The notes: generated from the letters alone by a model not told the origin. A stretch of 64,000 bases of DNA from Streptomyces tendae (GCF_014650435.1 NZ_BMUY01000020.1:1-64000); one strand, 5' to 3'; shown: positions 25,228 to 36,766, counted from the first letter of the stretch. Numbers and translations are program-made.

Positions 25228-25359
25228 GCGCGCGGGTGCGGACCAGGCACCGTTCGGTCCGCACCCGCCCGCCCCCGGGTGACCCATCCGCCGGACCCCG
25301 GCACCGGCCTCGGCGTGGTCGTACGTCTGAGGCCAAGGCGCCTGGGTACTCTCCGCCGC

Positions 25360-27036
25360 ATGGCGGTGGACAGAAGGACCGAGTCGCCGCGCCGGGCCCC
25401 GGCCCGGCAGCGGACGAACCGCACGCTGGGCCGGGCGCTGGTGCGGTGGGCCACGACGACCGATCACAAGGTGATCGGCCATCTCTACCTGGCGACGGCG
25501 TTCGGCTTCTTCCTCTTCGGCGGCGTCCTGGCCATGCTGATGCGCAGTGAACTCGCCCGGCCCGGACAGCAGTTGTTCAGCAACGAGCAGTACAACCAGC
25601 TGTTCACCGTGCACGGCACCATCATGATGCTGCTGTTCGCGACCCCGCTGTTCGCCGGGTTCACCAACGTCATCATGCCCTTGCAGATCGGCGCCCCCGA
25701 CCTGGCGTTCCCCAGGCTCAACGCGCTGTCGTACTGGATGTACCTGTTCGGTGGCCTGATGGTGGTGGCGGGCTTCCTGACGCCCGGGGGAGCCGCCTCG
25801 TTCGGCTGGTTCGCCTACGCGCCGCTGAACAGCGCGACGTTCAGTCCGGGGCCGGGCGGCGACCTGTGGACCATGGGCCTGGTGGTGAGCGGCGTGTCGA
25901 CCACGCTCAGCGCCGTCAACTTCATCAGCACCATCATCTGCCTGCGCGCCCCCGGCATGACCATGTTCCGGATGCCGATCTTCACCTGGAACATCCTGTT
26001 CACGTCGATCCTGGTGCTGCCCGCCTTCCCCGTGCTCACCGCCGCGCTGCTGATGCTCGAGGCCGACCGCAAGTTCGGCGCGCACGTCTTCGACGCGGCC
26101 AACGGCGGGGCGCTGCTGTGGCAGCACCTGTTCTGGTTCTTCGGCCACCCCGAGGTGTACATCGTCGCGCTGCCGTTCTTCGGCATCGTCACCGAGATCA
26201 TCCCGGTCTTCAGCCGCAAGCCGATCTTCGGCTACGTCAGCCTGGTCGGCGCCACCATCGCCATCACCTTTCTCTCCGCGGTGGTGTGGGCCCACCACAT
26301 GTTCGCCACCGGTGCCGTGCTGCTCCCGTTCTTCTCCCTCATGTCGTTCCTCATCGCGGTGCCGACCGGGGTGAAGTTCTTCAACTGGATCGGCACGATG
26401 ATCCGCGGCTCGCTCTCCTTCGAGACCCCCATGCTGTGGGCGTGCGGCTTCCTGGTGACGTTCCTGCTCGGCGGCATGAGCGGCGTCCTCATCGCCTCCC
26501 CGCCGCTCGACTTCCATCTGACGGACTCGTACTTCATCGTCGCCCACCTGCACTACGTCCTGTTCGGCACGGTCGTCTTCGCGATGTTCGCCGGCTTCTA
26601 CTTCTGGTGGCCGAAGTTCACCGGAAAGATGCTCGACGAACGCATCGGGAAGATCCACTTCTGGACGCTCTTCGTCGGCTTCCAGACCACCTTCCTCGTC
26701 CAGCACTGGCTGGGCGAACAGGGCATGCCGCGCCGCTACGCCGACTACCTGGCCGCGGACGGCTTCACCACGCTGAACACCATCAGCTCGATCGGCGCCT
26801 TCCTCCTCGGGCTGTCCACCCTGCCGTTCCTCTACAACGTGTGGCGCACCCACCACTACGGCAAGAAGGTCGAGCAGGACGACCCCTGGGGCTACGGCCG
26901 TTCCCTGGAATGGGCCACCAGCAGCCCGCCGCCGCGCCACAACTTCACGTCGCTGCCCCGGATCCGCTCCGAGTCCCCGGCGTTCGACCTGCACCACCCG
27001 GACGTCACCCGACACGATCAGAGGCATGTGCAGTGA
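25360..27036 (+). CDS. ctaD: Cytochrome c oxidase subunit I (aa3-type), paralogue
   Basis: 558 residues with ~12 membrane helices. The catalytic subunit ligands are all visible: low-spin haem His in FTVHGTIMM, CuB His and cross-linked Tyr in FGHPEVY, the His pair in VVWAHHMF, and the haem His in VAHLHYVLFG. It reduces O2 to water with electrons from cytochrome c and pumps protons. In Streptomyces the main copy sits with ctaC/ctaE/qcrCAB; here only ctaF follows, so it is probably the second, accessory copy. A TACTCT box seven bases before the ATG suggests leaderless transcription. The stop overlaps ctaF (GTGA). Confidence 0.95.
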   Translation: MAVDRRTESPRRAPARQRTNRTLGRALVRWATTTDHKVIGHLYLATAFGFFLFGGVLAMLMRSELARPGQQLFSNEQYNQLFTVHGTIMMLLFATPLFAGFTNVIMPLQIGAPDLAFPRLNALSYWMYLFGGLMVVAGFLTPGGAASFGWFAYAPLNSATFSPGPGGDLWTMGLVVSGVSTTLSAVNFISTIICLRAPGMTMFRMPIFTWNILFTSILVLPAFPVLTAALLMLEADRKFGAHVFDAANGGALLWQHLFWFFGHPEVYIVALPFFGIVTEIIPVFSRKPIFGYVSLVGATIAITFLSAVVWAHHMFATGAVLLPFFSLMSFLIAVPTGVKFFNWIGTMIRGSLSFETPMLWACGFLVTFLLGGMSGVLIASPPLDFHLTDSYFIVAHLHYVLFGTVVFAMFAGFYFWWPKFTGKMLDERIGKIHFWTLFVGFQTTFLVQHWLGEQGMPRRYADYLAADGFTTLNTISSIGAFLLGLSTLPFLYNVWRTHHYGKKVEQDDPWGYGRSLEWATSSPPPRHNFTSLPRIRSESPAFDLHHPDVTRHDQRHVQ

Positions 27037-27443
27037 GGACCGAATCCCGTCTGTTCACCGGTGTGGCGGTCTTCTTCGGCGCCGAGGCGGCGCTCTACGG
27101 CTGGTGGTCGCGCGAGCCGGCCGGTACCGCCGCGCTCGTCCTCGCCTTCCTGATGGCCTCGCTCGTCGCGTTCTTCCTGCGCGTGCAGTACCGCAAGCGC
27201 GGGCTGCGGGCCCAGGACCGCGGTGACGGCGAGGCCGTCGACACCGCGGGTCCGCTCGATTTCTTCCCGCCGCGCAGCGCCTGGCCGATCACCGTCGCGC
27301 TGGCCGCCGTGGTGCTCGCGTTCGGCATCGTCTTCGGCCTGTGGCTGGCCCTGATCGGCTTCGGCCTGCTCGCCATGGGGGTCTGCGGACTGGTCTTCCA
27401 GTACGCCGACCGGGGCGTTCAGCGCTCCGGTTCGTCCGAGTAG
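27033..27443 (+). CDS. ctaF: Cytochrome c oxidase subunit IV (actinobacterial CtaF)
   Basis: 136 residues with two pairs of membrane segments (LFTGVAVFFGAEAALYGWW, LVLAFLMASLVAFFLRVQYRKRG; WPITVALAAVVLAFGIVFGLWL, GFGLLAMGVCGLVFQYAD), the typical size and pattern of the actinobacterial subunit IV. GTG overlaps the ctaD stop by four bases, so the two are translationally coupled. The last 25 bases overlap the 3' end of the convergent qcrB paralogue. Confidence 0.9.
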   Translation: MRTESRLFTGVAVFFGAEAALYGWWSREPAGTAALVLAFLMASLVAFFLRVQYRKRGLRAQDRGDGEAVDTAGPLDFFPPRSAWPITVALAAVVLAFGIVFGLWLALIGFGLLAMGVCGLVFQYADRGVQRSGSSE

Positions 27444-29089
27444 GAATCCCGTCCCGCCGTTTCCGCGGTCGCCGCCGCCTCCGGCGCCGACTCCCGCTCC
27501 GTCTCCTCGACGTCGACCCGGTCGCCGTAGTACCACTCGCTGAGCGTCGCGCGCAGCCGGCCCACGTGCGCGGCGTCGCCCTCCTTCGGGGACGGCGCGA
27601 GCGGCTCGGGCTGCCTGCGCGCCCGCAGCACGTAACGCTCCTCGGGGTCGAGGGGCCCGTGGCTCTCCGCGTAGCCGCCCGCGAGGGTCTGGTGCACCTC
27701 GCCCGTCTCCTCGCCCTCGGCCAGCCGTTCGCGGTCGTGCTCCTGCAGTGCCAGGCAGACGCGCTTGGTCGCGACGAAGGCCAGCGGCGGCGCCAGCACC
27801 AGGGCCACGCGGAAGATCCACGTGAGCAGGTTCAGCGAGACGTGGAAGGTGTGGGCGAGGATGTCGTTGCCGCCGGCCAGCAGCAGCACGCCGTAGAAGA
27901 CGATCGCGGCGACGCCGAGACCGGTGCGTACCGGCTTGTCCCGGGGGCGGTCGCACAGGTGGTGTTCCTCGTGGTCGCCCGTCACCCACCGCTCGAAGAA
28001 CGGGTAGGCGTACAGCACGGCGAACAGGGCGCCCGGCAGCAGCACCGCCGGCACCAGCACGTTCCACATGACGGTGTGGCCCGCCACCGCCGTCTCGAAC
28101 GGCGGCATCAGCCGCAGCGAGCCCTCCAGGAACCCGACGTACCAGTCCGGCTGCGAGCCCGTGGAGACGATGTCGGGGCGGTAGGGGCCGTACGTCCAGA
28201 TCGGGTTGATCTCGGCCACCGCCGCCAGCACGGTCAGGAGGCCGAAGACCATGAAGAACAGACCGGTGGAGTTCGTCATGAACTGCGGGAACATCGGCTT
28301 GCCCACCGCGTTGCGGTTGGTGCGTCCGCGGCCCGCCCACTGGGTGTGCTTCAGGTAGAACACCAGGATCAGATGGAGCGTGACCAGCGCGACCAGCAGC
28401 GCGGGGAGCAGCAGGATGTGCACCGAGTACAGCCGCGGGACGATGTCCTCGCCGGGATACTCACCGCCGAACACGAACATGCTGACGTACGTCCCCACCA
28501 CCGGGATGGACAGCATGATCCCCTGGGCGATGCGCAGCCCCGTCCCGGACAGCAGGTCGTCCGGGAGCGAATACCCGGCGAAGCCCTCGGCGAGCGCCAG
28601 CACGAAGAGCGTGACACCGATGAGCCAGTTGACCTCACGCGGTCGGCGGAACGCCCCGGTGAAGAAAATCCGCAGCAGATGCACCCCGATGGCGGACAGG
28701 AACACCAGCGCCGCCCAGTGGTGGACCTGCCGGATCAGCAGCCCGCCGCGGACGTCGAAACTGATGTCCACCGTCGAGCGGTAGGCCTCCGACATGCTCA
28801 CCCCCAGCAGGGGTTCGTACGAGCCGTCGTAGACGACCTCCGTCATCGAGGGTTTGAAGAACAGCGTCAGCCAGACCCCCGTCAGCAGCAGCACGACGAA
28901 GCTGTACAGGGCGATCTCGCCCAGCAGGAACGACCAGTGCTCGGGGAATGCCTTGCGCAGCAGCCGCCCGCCCTCGGAGAGGGGAAGCCGCCCGTCGGCC
29001 CAGTTGACGGTGTGTTCGCCCGCGTGACGGGCCCGCGCACCGGCGCGGGCCCTTCTCCTCTGCAACAGCACGGCGCATGGGTTCCCCAC
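27419..29089 (-). CDS. qcrB: Cytochrome b subunit of bc1 complex (QcrB), paralogue
   Basis: 556 residues. The N-terminal cytochrome b fold carries paired haem histidines in RQVHHWAALVFLSAIGVHLLRIF and YSVHILLLPALLVALVTLHL, plus the Qo-region segment around NPIWTYGPYRP. The C-terminal ~140 residues are polar, as in actinobacterial QcrB. Quinol oxidation and electron transfer to cytochrome c would be its role, but the Rieske (qcrA) and dihaem cytochrome (qcrC) genes are not adjacent, so it must use subunits encoded elsewhere or act differently. A GTG start at 29089 is assumed; a TTG eight codons later is possible. Convergent with ctaD-ctaF. Confidence 0.92.
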   Translation of the reverse strand: MGNPCAVLLQRRRARAGARARHAGEHTVNWADGRLPLSEGGRLLRKAFPEHWSFLLGEIALYSFVVLLLTGVWLTLFFKPSMTEVVYDGSYEPLLGVSMSEAYRSTVDISFDVRGGLLIRQVHHWAALVFLSAIGVHLLRIFFTGAFRRPREVNWLIGVTLFVLALAEGFAGYSLPDDLLSGTGLRIAQGIMLSIPVVGTYVSMFVFGGEYPGEDIVPRLYSVHILLLPALLVALVTLHLILVFYLKHTQWAGRGRTNRNAVGKPMFPQFMTNSTGLFFMVFGLLTVLAAVAEINPIWTYGPYRPDIVSTGSQPDWYVGFLEGSLRLMPPFETAVAGHTVMWNVLVPAVLLPGALFAVLYAYPFFERWVTGDHEEHHLCDRPRDKPVRTGLGVAAIVFYGVLLLAGGNDILAHTFHVSLNLLTWIFRVALVLAPPLAFVATKRVCLALQEHDRERLAEGEETGEVHQTLAGGYAESHGPLDPEERYVLRARRQPEPLAPSPKEGDAAHVGRLRATLSEWYYGDRVDVEETERESAPEAAATAETAGRDSYSDEPER

Positions 29090-29171
29090 CGCCGGAGCCG
29101 GAAACTACGCCCCGATCAGGCACGGTCACCCTTCGGGTTGCCACCCCGGTCCTTGCGCGGGTCGGCGTCCG

Positions 29172-29534
29172 TCAGCGCCGTCCGCCCGGGCCGCCGCTGC
29201 CGAACGAGCCGCTGCTGCCCTCGTCCCAGCGGGGCCGCTCCTGGTCGGAGGCGGTACGGCTGCCCTGGTGCCCCATCTCGTGCGGCAGGGTGCGTTCGTC
29301 GCTGCGCGGCATCTCGTCGGGCTCCCTGCGCTCCCGCTCCTCGTGGACGGGACCGCCGTCGGGCATACGGGGCTGTTCCTCGGGACGCGGGGGCGGCGGC
29401 TCCCGGCGCTTTTGCCGACTGCCGAAGGCGAACGCGCCGATCAGCACGGCCACCACCACCACGGCCGCGACGATCAGCCAGACGGCGAGTGCGCCGGAAC
29501 CGCCCGCGGCCAGGTCCATCGATGCGTTGGTCAT
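29172..29534 (-). CDS. DUF6479 family single-span membrane protein
   Basis: 120 residues. A short N-terminus, one hydrophobic helix (ALAVWLIVAAVVVVAVLIGAFAFGS), then a basic and Pro/Glu/Arg-rich cytoplasmic tail ending in a Gly/Ser-rich stretch. This matches a Streptomyces-wide family of unknown function that I know as DUF6479. The start ATG is the first Met before the helix. Same strand as qcrB, which lies 82 bases downstream, so co-transcription is possible. Confidence 0.75.
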   Translation of the reverse strand: MTNASMDLAAGGSGALAVWLIVAAVVVVAVLIGAFAFGSRQKRREPPPPRPEEQPRMPDGGPVHEERERREPDEMPRSDERTLPHEMGHQGSRTASDQERPRWDEGSSGSFGSGGPGGRR

Positions 29535-29686
29535 GGAGCGCGGGTACCCCCCGGCCCGCGCGACCAACCTGTTCACCACGGCACCCTCGCCCGGTGCGCA
29601 CACCCGCCCTCCTTGCGACGGTCCGGAACCCTTGGAAACACCGGGCCCGGCGGTTTGGCACCGCGACCGGCGGCAACCCGCGCGGT

Positions 29687-30064
29687 GTGACATCGACGAC
29701 GACTTCCCAGCAGGAACTGTTCCGCTTCCTCGAGGACCGCTTCGCGTGCGCACAGGCGTGCACCGAGTGCGCCCGGGCCTGCGCCCTGCGGGCGAGCCTC
29801 GTGGACCCGGACGGGACCGAGAACCAGGAACTCGTACGGCGCAGGGGCATCATGTGCGCGGAGGTCTGCGACGCGACCTGCCGGGTGCTGTCCGAGCAGA
29901 ACCAGGTGGACGAGGCCGCCATCCGCGCCCAGCTGGAGTGGTGCCGCCAGGTGTGCCTGGAGAGCGCGCACGTCTTCGACGACCACCCGGGCGCCGAGGA
30001 GAGCGCCAAGGCCTGCCGCGACTGCGCCCGCGCCTGCGGAGAGTTCCTCGCCACCCTGCGCTGA
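29687..30064 (+). CDS. DUF326 four-helix cysteine-rich (copper-storage-like) protein
   Basis: 125 residues with twelve cysteines arranged along helices: CAQACTECARAC, MCAEVCDATC, WCRQVCLES and CRDCARAC. This spacing is that of DUF326/Csp proteins, four-helix bundles whose inward-facing thiols bind many Cu(I) ions. No signal peptide is seen, so it should be cytosolic (Csp3-like). GTG at 29687 gives MTSTTTSQQELF as N-terminus. Its position beside a heme-copper oxidase subunit pair and an orphan cytochrome b hints at copper supply or buffering for respiration. Confidence 0.85.
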   Translation: MTSTTTSQQELFRFLEDRFACAQACTECARACALRASLVDPDGTENQELVRRRGIMCAEVCDATCRVLSEQNQVDEAAIRAQLEWCRQVCLESAHVFDDHPGAEESAKACRDCARACGEFLATLR

Positions 30065-30104
30065 GGCCCTGGGAGCCCGCGGCGCGACGCGCTAGCCTGC
30101 CCGT

Positions 30105-31001
30105 ATGGCGGCGACGGACGGCGATCCGGGGCTCTTCGGTCCGAGCTCCGTGACCTGGCAGGCCCATGGCGATCCGATGATGTGGGTGGCCGGCGTCCGC
30201 GCCCTCTACCTGCAGGCCCTGCACCCGCGCGCCGTGCGCGGCGTGATGCAGAACAGCGACTTCCGGCGCGACGCCTGGGGCCGGCTGATGCGCACCGCGG
30301 GTTTCGTCGGCACCACGACCTACGGCACCACCGAGGCCGCCGAGCGGGCCGGCGCCCGGGTACGGAAGATCCACCGCATGCTGGGCGCCACGGACCCGCG
30401 GACGGGAGAGCGCTACGGCGTCGACGAGCCCGCCCTTCTGCTGTGGGTGCACTGCGCAGAGATCGGCTCCTACCTGCACGTCCTGCGCCGTTCCGGGTTC
30501 CCGCTCACCGACGCCCACGCCGACCGCTATCTCGCCGAACACCGGCACAGCGCCCGTCTCGTCGGCCTCGACCCCGACTCCGTCCCGGTGAACCGGGCCG
30601 AGCTGGACGCCTATTTCACGCGGGTGCGGCCCGAACTGGAAGCGGGCCCCGAGGCGCACGAGGTGGACGACTTCCTGCTCCGCCCGCCCGTCCACCCCCT
30701 CCTGATCCCGGCCCGCGAGCTGCTGTGGCGGTGGGTCGCCCGTCTCGCGTACGACTCGCTGCCGCCGTACGCGCACGAGCTCTACGGCAGACCGGCGCCC
30801 GCCCCCGCCACCGTCACGCGCCGGTTGCGCGCCACGGGCGTCCTGCTGCGCCGGGTACCGGCACGTCTGCGCTGGCAGCTGCCGCCCAAACACATCCTGC
30901 GCGCCATGGCACGGCTCGGCCCGGCCGCGCGCCCGGCGCCATACAAAATCGGACGACAAGCGGCCATACTGGACCGGCCAGGGGAGGGCGGGGCGGACTG
31001 A
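30105..31001 (+). CDS. Oxygenase MpaB family protein (DUF2236)
   Basis: 298 residues of the DUF2236/MpaB/latex-clearing-protein-like family. Family hallmarks visible are the N-terminal GPSSVTWQAHGDPMMWVAGVRALYLQALHPRAVRGV, the Thr-rich TTTYGTTEAAERA, and a central LLWVHCAEIGSYLHV carrying likely haem or metal His residues. Members include a haem b-dependent rubber oxygenase and the fungal MpaB; the substrate here is unknown. TAGCCT (30093-30098) six bases before the ATG indicates a leaderless mRNA. The downstream kinase starts 22 bases after its stop, so they may be co-transcribed. Confidence 0.85.
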   Translation: MAATDGDPGLFGPSSVTWQAHGDPMMWVAGVRALYLQALHPRAVRGVMQNSDFRRDAWGRLMRTAGFVGTTTYGTTEAAERAGARVRKIHRMLGATDPRTGERYGVDEPALLLWVHCAEIGSYLHVLRRSGFPLTDAHADRYLAEHRHSARLVGLDPDSVPVNRAELDAYFTRVRPELEAGPEAHEVDDFLLRPPVHPLLIPARELLWRWVARLAYDSLPPYAHELYGRPAPAPATVTRRLRATGVLLRRVPARLRWQLPPKHILRAMARLGPAARPAPYKIGRQAAILDRPGEGGAD

Positions 31002-31023
31002 ACCACGGGGGCGGGGCGAAGTC

Positions 31024-33276
<2,253 letters not shown>

Positions 33277-33336
33277 CCGCGGACGGTGCGCGACGGCGGG
33301 CTGGCCGCCCCCGATCGGGCCGTGCTACCAAGAGCC

Positions 33337-34908
33337 ATGACGACCCCGCCCAGCACGCCCCGCACTTTTGACGCCGTCGTCGTCGGCGGCGGCCACAACG
33401 GCCTGGTCGCCGCCGCTTACCTGGCCCGGGCCGGCCGCTCCGTGCTGGTCCTCGAACGGCTGGACCACACCGGCGGAGCGGCCGTGTCCACCCGGCCGTT
33501 CGCCGGGGTCGACGCACGGCTGTCGCGCTACTCGTACCTGGTCAGCCTGCTGCCCAGGAAGATCGTGCGGGACCTCGGCCTGGACTTCCGGGTGCGTGCG
33601 CGCACCGTCTCCTCGTACACGCCCGTCGAGCGCGGCGGGCGGCCCACCGGGCTCCTCGTCGGCGGGGGAGAGCGCCGCACCCGCGAGTCCTTCGCCCGGC
33701 TCACCGGCTCGGAGCGGGAGTACGCCGCCTGGCAGCGCTTCTACGCCATGACCGGCCAGGTGGCCCAGCGGGTCTTCCCGACCCTCACCGAACCGCTGCC
33801 CACGCGAGAGGAGCTGCGCCGCCGGGTCGACGACGAGGCGGCCTGGCGGGCCCTGTTCGAGGAGCCGGTCGGCGTCGCGATCGAGGAGCACTTCGCCGAC
33901 GACCTGGTCCGGGGCGTGGCGCTCACCGACGCCCTGATCGGCACCTTCGCCGACGCCCACGATCCCTCCCTGATCCAGAACCGCTGCTTCCTCTACCACG
34001 TGATCGGCGGTGGGACCGGCGCCTGGGACGTGCCGGTCGGCGGCATGGGCGCCCTCACCGACGCACTGGCCGACGCGGCGCGCGGCGCCGGTGCCGTGCT
34101 CGCCACCGGTCACGAGGCGGTGCGGATCGACGCCGACGGCCGCACGGCCGAGGTCACCTACCGCACGGCCGACGGCGAGGGCGTCGCCGCCGCCCGCCAC
34201 GTCCTGGTCAACGCCTCCCCGCGGGAACTGGCCGCGCTCACGGGCCAGGCGCCGCCCCCGCCCGCCGAGGGCGCCCAGCTCAAGGTGAACATGCTGCTGA
34301 ACCGGCTCCCACGGCTGCGCGACCCCGACGCCGACCCGCGCGAGGCCTTCGCCGGAACCTTCCACATCGCCGAGGGGTACGGCCAACTGGCCGCCGCGTA
34401 CGCCCGGGCGGCCGCCGGGGAACTGCCCGACGCGCCACCCTCCGAGATCTACTGCCATTCACTGACCGACCCCACGATCCTCGCCCCCGGCCTGGCCGCC
34501 AGGGGCATGCACACCCTCACCCTGTTCGGCCTGCACACGCCCGCGCGCCTCTTCGCCCGCGACAACGACGCCGTACGCGAGGAGCTCCTGAAGTCGACCC
34601 TCGCCCAGCTCGACGCCCACCTCGCCGAGCCCCTCGCCGACTGCCTGGCGACCGACGCCGACGGGCGGCCCTGCATCGAGGCCAGGTCGCCGCTCGACCT
34701 GGAACGCGACCTGCGCCTGCCCGGCGGGAACATCTTCCACCGCGAGCTGTCCTGGCCCCACGCCCAGGACGGCACCGGCCACTGGGGCGTGGAGACCGGG
34801 CAGCCGAACGTCCTGCTGTGCGGCGCGGGCGCCGTGCGCGGGGGAGGGGTGAGCGGGGTGCCGGGGCACAACGCGGCGATGGCGGTGCTGGACGGCACCG
34901 GGGCCTGA
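33337..34908 (+). CDS. Phytoene-desaturase-like FAD oxidoreductase (PYROXD2 type)
   Basis: 523 residues. FAD-binding VVVGGGHNGLVAAAYLARAGRSVLVLE is at ~residue 12, followed by the GGAAVS loop. Central VGGMGALTDALADAARGAGA and the C-terminal GVSGVPGHNAAMAVL complete the amine oxidase/phytoene dehydrogenase fold. Length and motifs resemble the PYROXD2-like branch rather than carotenoid enzymes, and no carotenoid genes are nearby. Substrate unknown. A TACCAA box five bases before the ATG suggests leaderless expression. Convergent with the serine hydrolase gene. Confidence 0.85.
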   Translation: MTTPPSTPRTFDAVVVGGGHNGLVAAAYLARAGRSVLVLERLDHTGGAAVSTRPFAGVDARLSRYSYLVSLLPRKIVRDLGLDFRVRARTVSSYTPVERGGRPTGLLVGGGERRTRESFARLTGSEREYAAWQRFYAMTGQVAQRVFPTLTEPLPTREELRRRVDDEAAWRALFEEPVGVAIEEHFADDLVRGVALTDALIGTFADAHDPSLIQNRCFLYHVIGGGTGAWDVPVGGMGALTDALADAARGAGAVLATGHEAVRIDADGRTAEVTYRTADGEGVAAARHVLVNASPRELAALTGQAPPPPAEGAQLKVNMLLNRLPRLRDPDADPREAFAGTFHIAEGYGQLAAAYARAAAGELPDAPPSEIYCHSLTDPTILAPGLAARGMHTLTLFGLHTPARLFARDNDAVREELLKSTLAQLDAHLAEPLADCLATDADGRPCIEARSPLDLERDLRLPGGNIFHRELSWPHAQDGTGHWGVETGQPNVLLCGAGAVRGGGVSGVPGHNAAMAVLDGTGA

Positions 34909-34921
34909 CGCAGCGGCCCGG

Positions 34922-36700
34922 TCAGTCTGCCGACGCCGTCCAGCCCACTGTCTCGACGCGTGCCGCGTCCGCCGGGCGTGCGTCGCGGAACAGGACGTCG
35001 CCGGCCGCCTCCACGCGCAGGCCGTCGACGTACGCCCCGCGGCCCACGTACAGCCGGTCGGTCGTGTACCGCCAGCGCAGGGTGAGCCCCCGCGCCGCCG
35101 GGAGGCCGGCGCTCAGCCGGTGCCAGACGCGCCCCGACCAGCCGGTGGCCGAGCCGTCCGGATGCTCCCCGGGCGCCTCGCCGGGACGCGTGGTGGTGAA
35201 CGGGACCGGCCGCCACCCGGCGCCGCCGTCGGTGGACGCCTCCAGGACCAGGGCGTCCGACCCGGGCTCGGTGTCCCACCACAGCGCACAGCGCAGCCGG
35301 GCCCGGCCGGCGGACGTGTCCAGGGCCGGCAGCGTGAGCGTGGCCGTGGCGGAACTCGCCGTCCCCGAGAACCACGCCGTCCGCCCCTCGGCCGGGCGGA
35401 CCGGCATCGCCCGCGCCAGGTTGGTGCCCGCCGCCACCCGCGGAGCCGACCCGGAGCGCCAACTGCGCACCGGGTGGACGGAGTTGCCGAGGACGACGAG
35501 GAACGAGTCGGTGGTCGGGTCCAGCACCAGGGACGTGCCCGTGAAGCCGGTGTGCCCGGCCGTGCGCGGAGTCGCCATCGCGCCCATGTACCAGTGCTGG
35601 TACAGCTCGAAGCCCAGGCCGTGCTCGTCGCCGGGGAAGTCCGTGTTGAAGTCGGTGAACATCAGCTCCACGGACTCCGGCCGCAGGATGCGCGCCCGGC
35701 CGTAGGAGCCGCCGTTGAGCAGCGTACGGCCGAGGACCGCGAGGTCCCACGCCGAGGAGAACACCCCCGCGTGACCGGCGACGCCGCCGAGACTGAAGGC
35801 GTTCTCGTCGTGCACCTCGCCCCACACCAGCCCGCGGTCCAGACCGGACCAGGGCTTGCGGGCGTCCTCGGTGGCGGCGATCCCCGGCCGCCAGGAGGCG
35901 GGCGGGTTGTAGCGGGTGCGGCCGAGACCGAGCGGCGCGGTGATCTCCTCCCGCAGCAGCACGTCCAGGGTGCGGCCCGTGACCTGCTCCAGCACCAGCT
36001 GGAGCGAGATCATGTTCAGGTCCGAGTACAGGTACGCCGTGCCGGGGGCGTTCACCGGAGCCTCGTCGTAGACGAGCTGCACCTTCTCCTCGTAGGTGGG
36101 CGCGCTGTACAGCGGGATCCAGGCCCTGAAGCCCGAGGTGTGCGTGAGCAGGTGGCGGACCGTCACGTCCTGCTTGCCCGCCCGGCCGAAGTCCGGCAGG
36201 TACGAGGCGACCGGCGCCTCGAGCGCCAGCGCGCCCCGCTCCAGCTGCTGCACGGCGAGGATCGAGGTGAACAGCTTGGAGATCGACGCGAGGTCGAACA
36301 CCGTGTCCGCGGCCATCGGGATCTGCTCGCCCGCCGGGAACTCCACGCCGGTGTCACTCGCCTCGTCATAGGCCCGGTAGCGCACCGCCATGCCGATCGG
36401 TTCGTGCAGCGCCACCGTGCCGCCCCGGCCGGCGAGCAGCACGGCGCCCGCGTACCAGGGGTGCTCGGGGGACGGGCCCAGGAACGCCTCGGCGTCGGTG
36501 ACGAGCCGACGCAGATGACCCGGGAGCAGTCCGGCGCGTTCGGCGGAGCCGTGCCGCAGGGTCGGGCGGCGCAGGGCCCCGTCGGAGACGGCCGCGGCCG
36601 GCCCGGCCGCGAACGGGGCGACGGCCAGCGCACCCCCCAGGGCCAGGGCGCCGGCGCCCAGTTGACGCCGTGTCCATCCGTTCGTCGACCGACCGGCCAT
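34922..36700 (-). CDS. Exported serine hydrolase (class C beta-lactamase/PBP-like)
   Basis: 592 residues. A twin-arginine signal (TRRQLGAGALALGGALA) is followed by a beta-lactamase-fold domain with SxxK at S139-K142 (LASISKLF), the second motif Tyr in LYSDLNM, and the third box HTG in AGHTGFTG. Residues ~430-592 form a beta-rich module with WWDTEPGSDALVLEASTDGG, like immune-inhibitor-A or MAM-type binding domains. It probably cleaves a cell-wall-related amide or ester; true beta-lactamase activity is unlikely. Two GAAA..TTTC palindromes lie in the divergent region. GGGAGA precedes the ATG. Confidence 0.87.
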   Translation of the reverse strand: MAGRSTNGWTRRQLGAGALALGGALAVAPFAAGPAAAVSDGALRRPTLRHGSAERAGLLPGHLRRLVTDAEAFLGPSPEHPWYAGAVLLAGRGGTVALHEPIGMAVRYRAYDEASDTGVEFPAGEQIPMAADTVFDLASISKLFTSILAVQQLERGALALEAPVASYLPDFGRAGKQDVTVRHLLTHTSGFRAWIPLYSAPTYEEKVQLVYDEAPVNAPGTAYLYSDLNMISLQLVLEQVTGRTLDVLLREEITAPLGLGRTRYNPPASWRPGIAATEDARKPWSGLDRGLVWGEVHDENAFSLGGVAGHAGVFSSAWDLAVLGRTLLNGGSYGRARILRPESVELMFTDFNTDFPGDEHGLGFELYQHWYMGAMATPRTAGHTGFTGTSLVLDPTTDSFLVVLGNSVHPVRSWRSGSAPRVAAGTNLARAMPVRPAEGRTAWFSGTASSATATLTLPALDTSAGRARLRCALWWDTEPGSDALVLEASTDGGAGWRPVPFTTTRPGEAPGEHPDGSATGWSGRVWHRLSAGLPAARGLTLRWRYTTDRLYVGRGAYVDGLRVEAAGDVLFRDARPADAARVETVGWTASAD

Positions 36701-36725
36701 CGAAGAGTCTCCCGCCGCCGAAGCT

Positions 36726-36766
36726 GAAAGTATCTTTCCCGGATCGCCGTGCGGAGTGAAACTTTC
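36726..36766. promoter_or_regulatory. Two GAAAG/CTTTC palindromes between serine hydrolase and acyl-CoA ligase
   Basis: GAAAGTATCTTTC (36726-36738, 5-bp arms) and GAAACTTTC (36758-36766, 4-bp arms) have centres 30 bp apart, 26-66 bases upstream of the serine hydrolase start. The A/T-rich pattern contrasts with the surrounding GC-rich DNA and looks like a pair of operator sites, for example for a MurR/RpiR-type regulator. That regulator identity is only a guess. Confidence 0.5.

Noticed and set aside
27341..30064. Plus-strand open frame of about 900 codons across the qcrB region
   Set aside because: Only its last 125 codons resemble a real protein (DUF326). The rest is the reverse complement of qcrB and reads as Arg/His/Gln-rich shadow.
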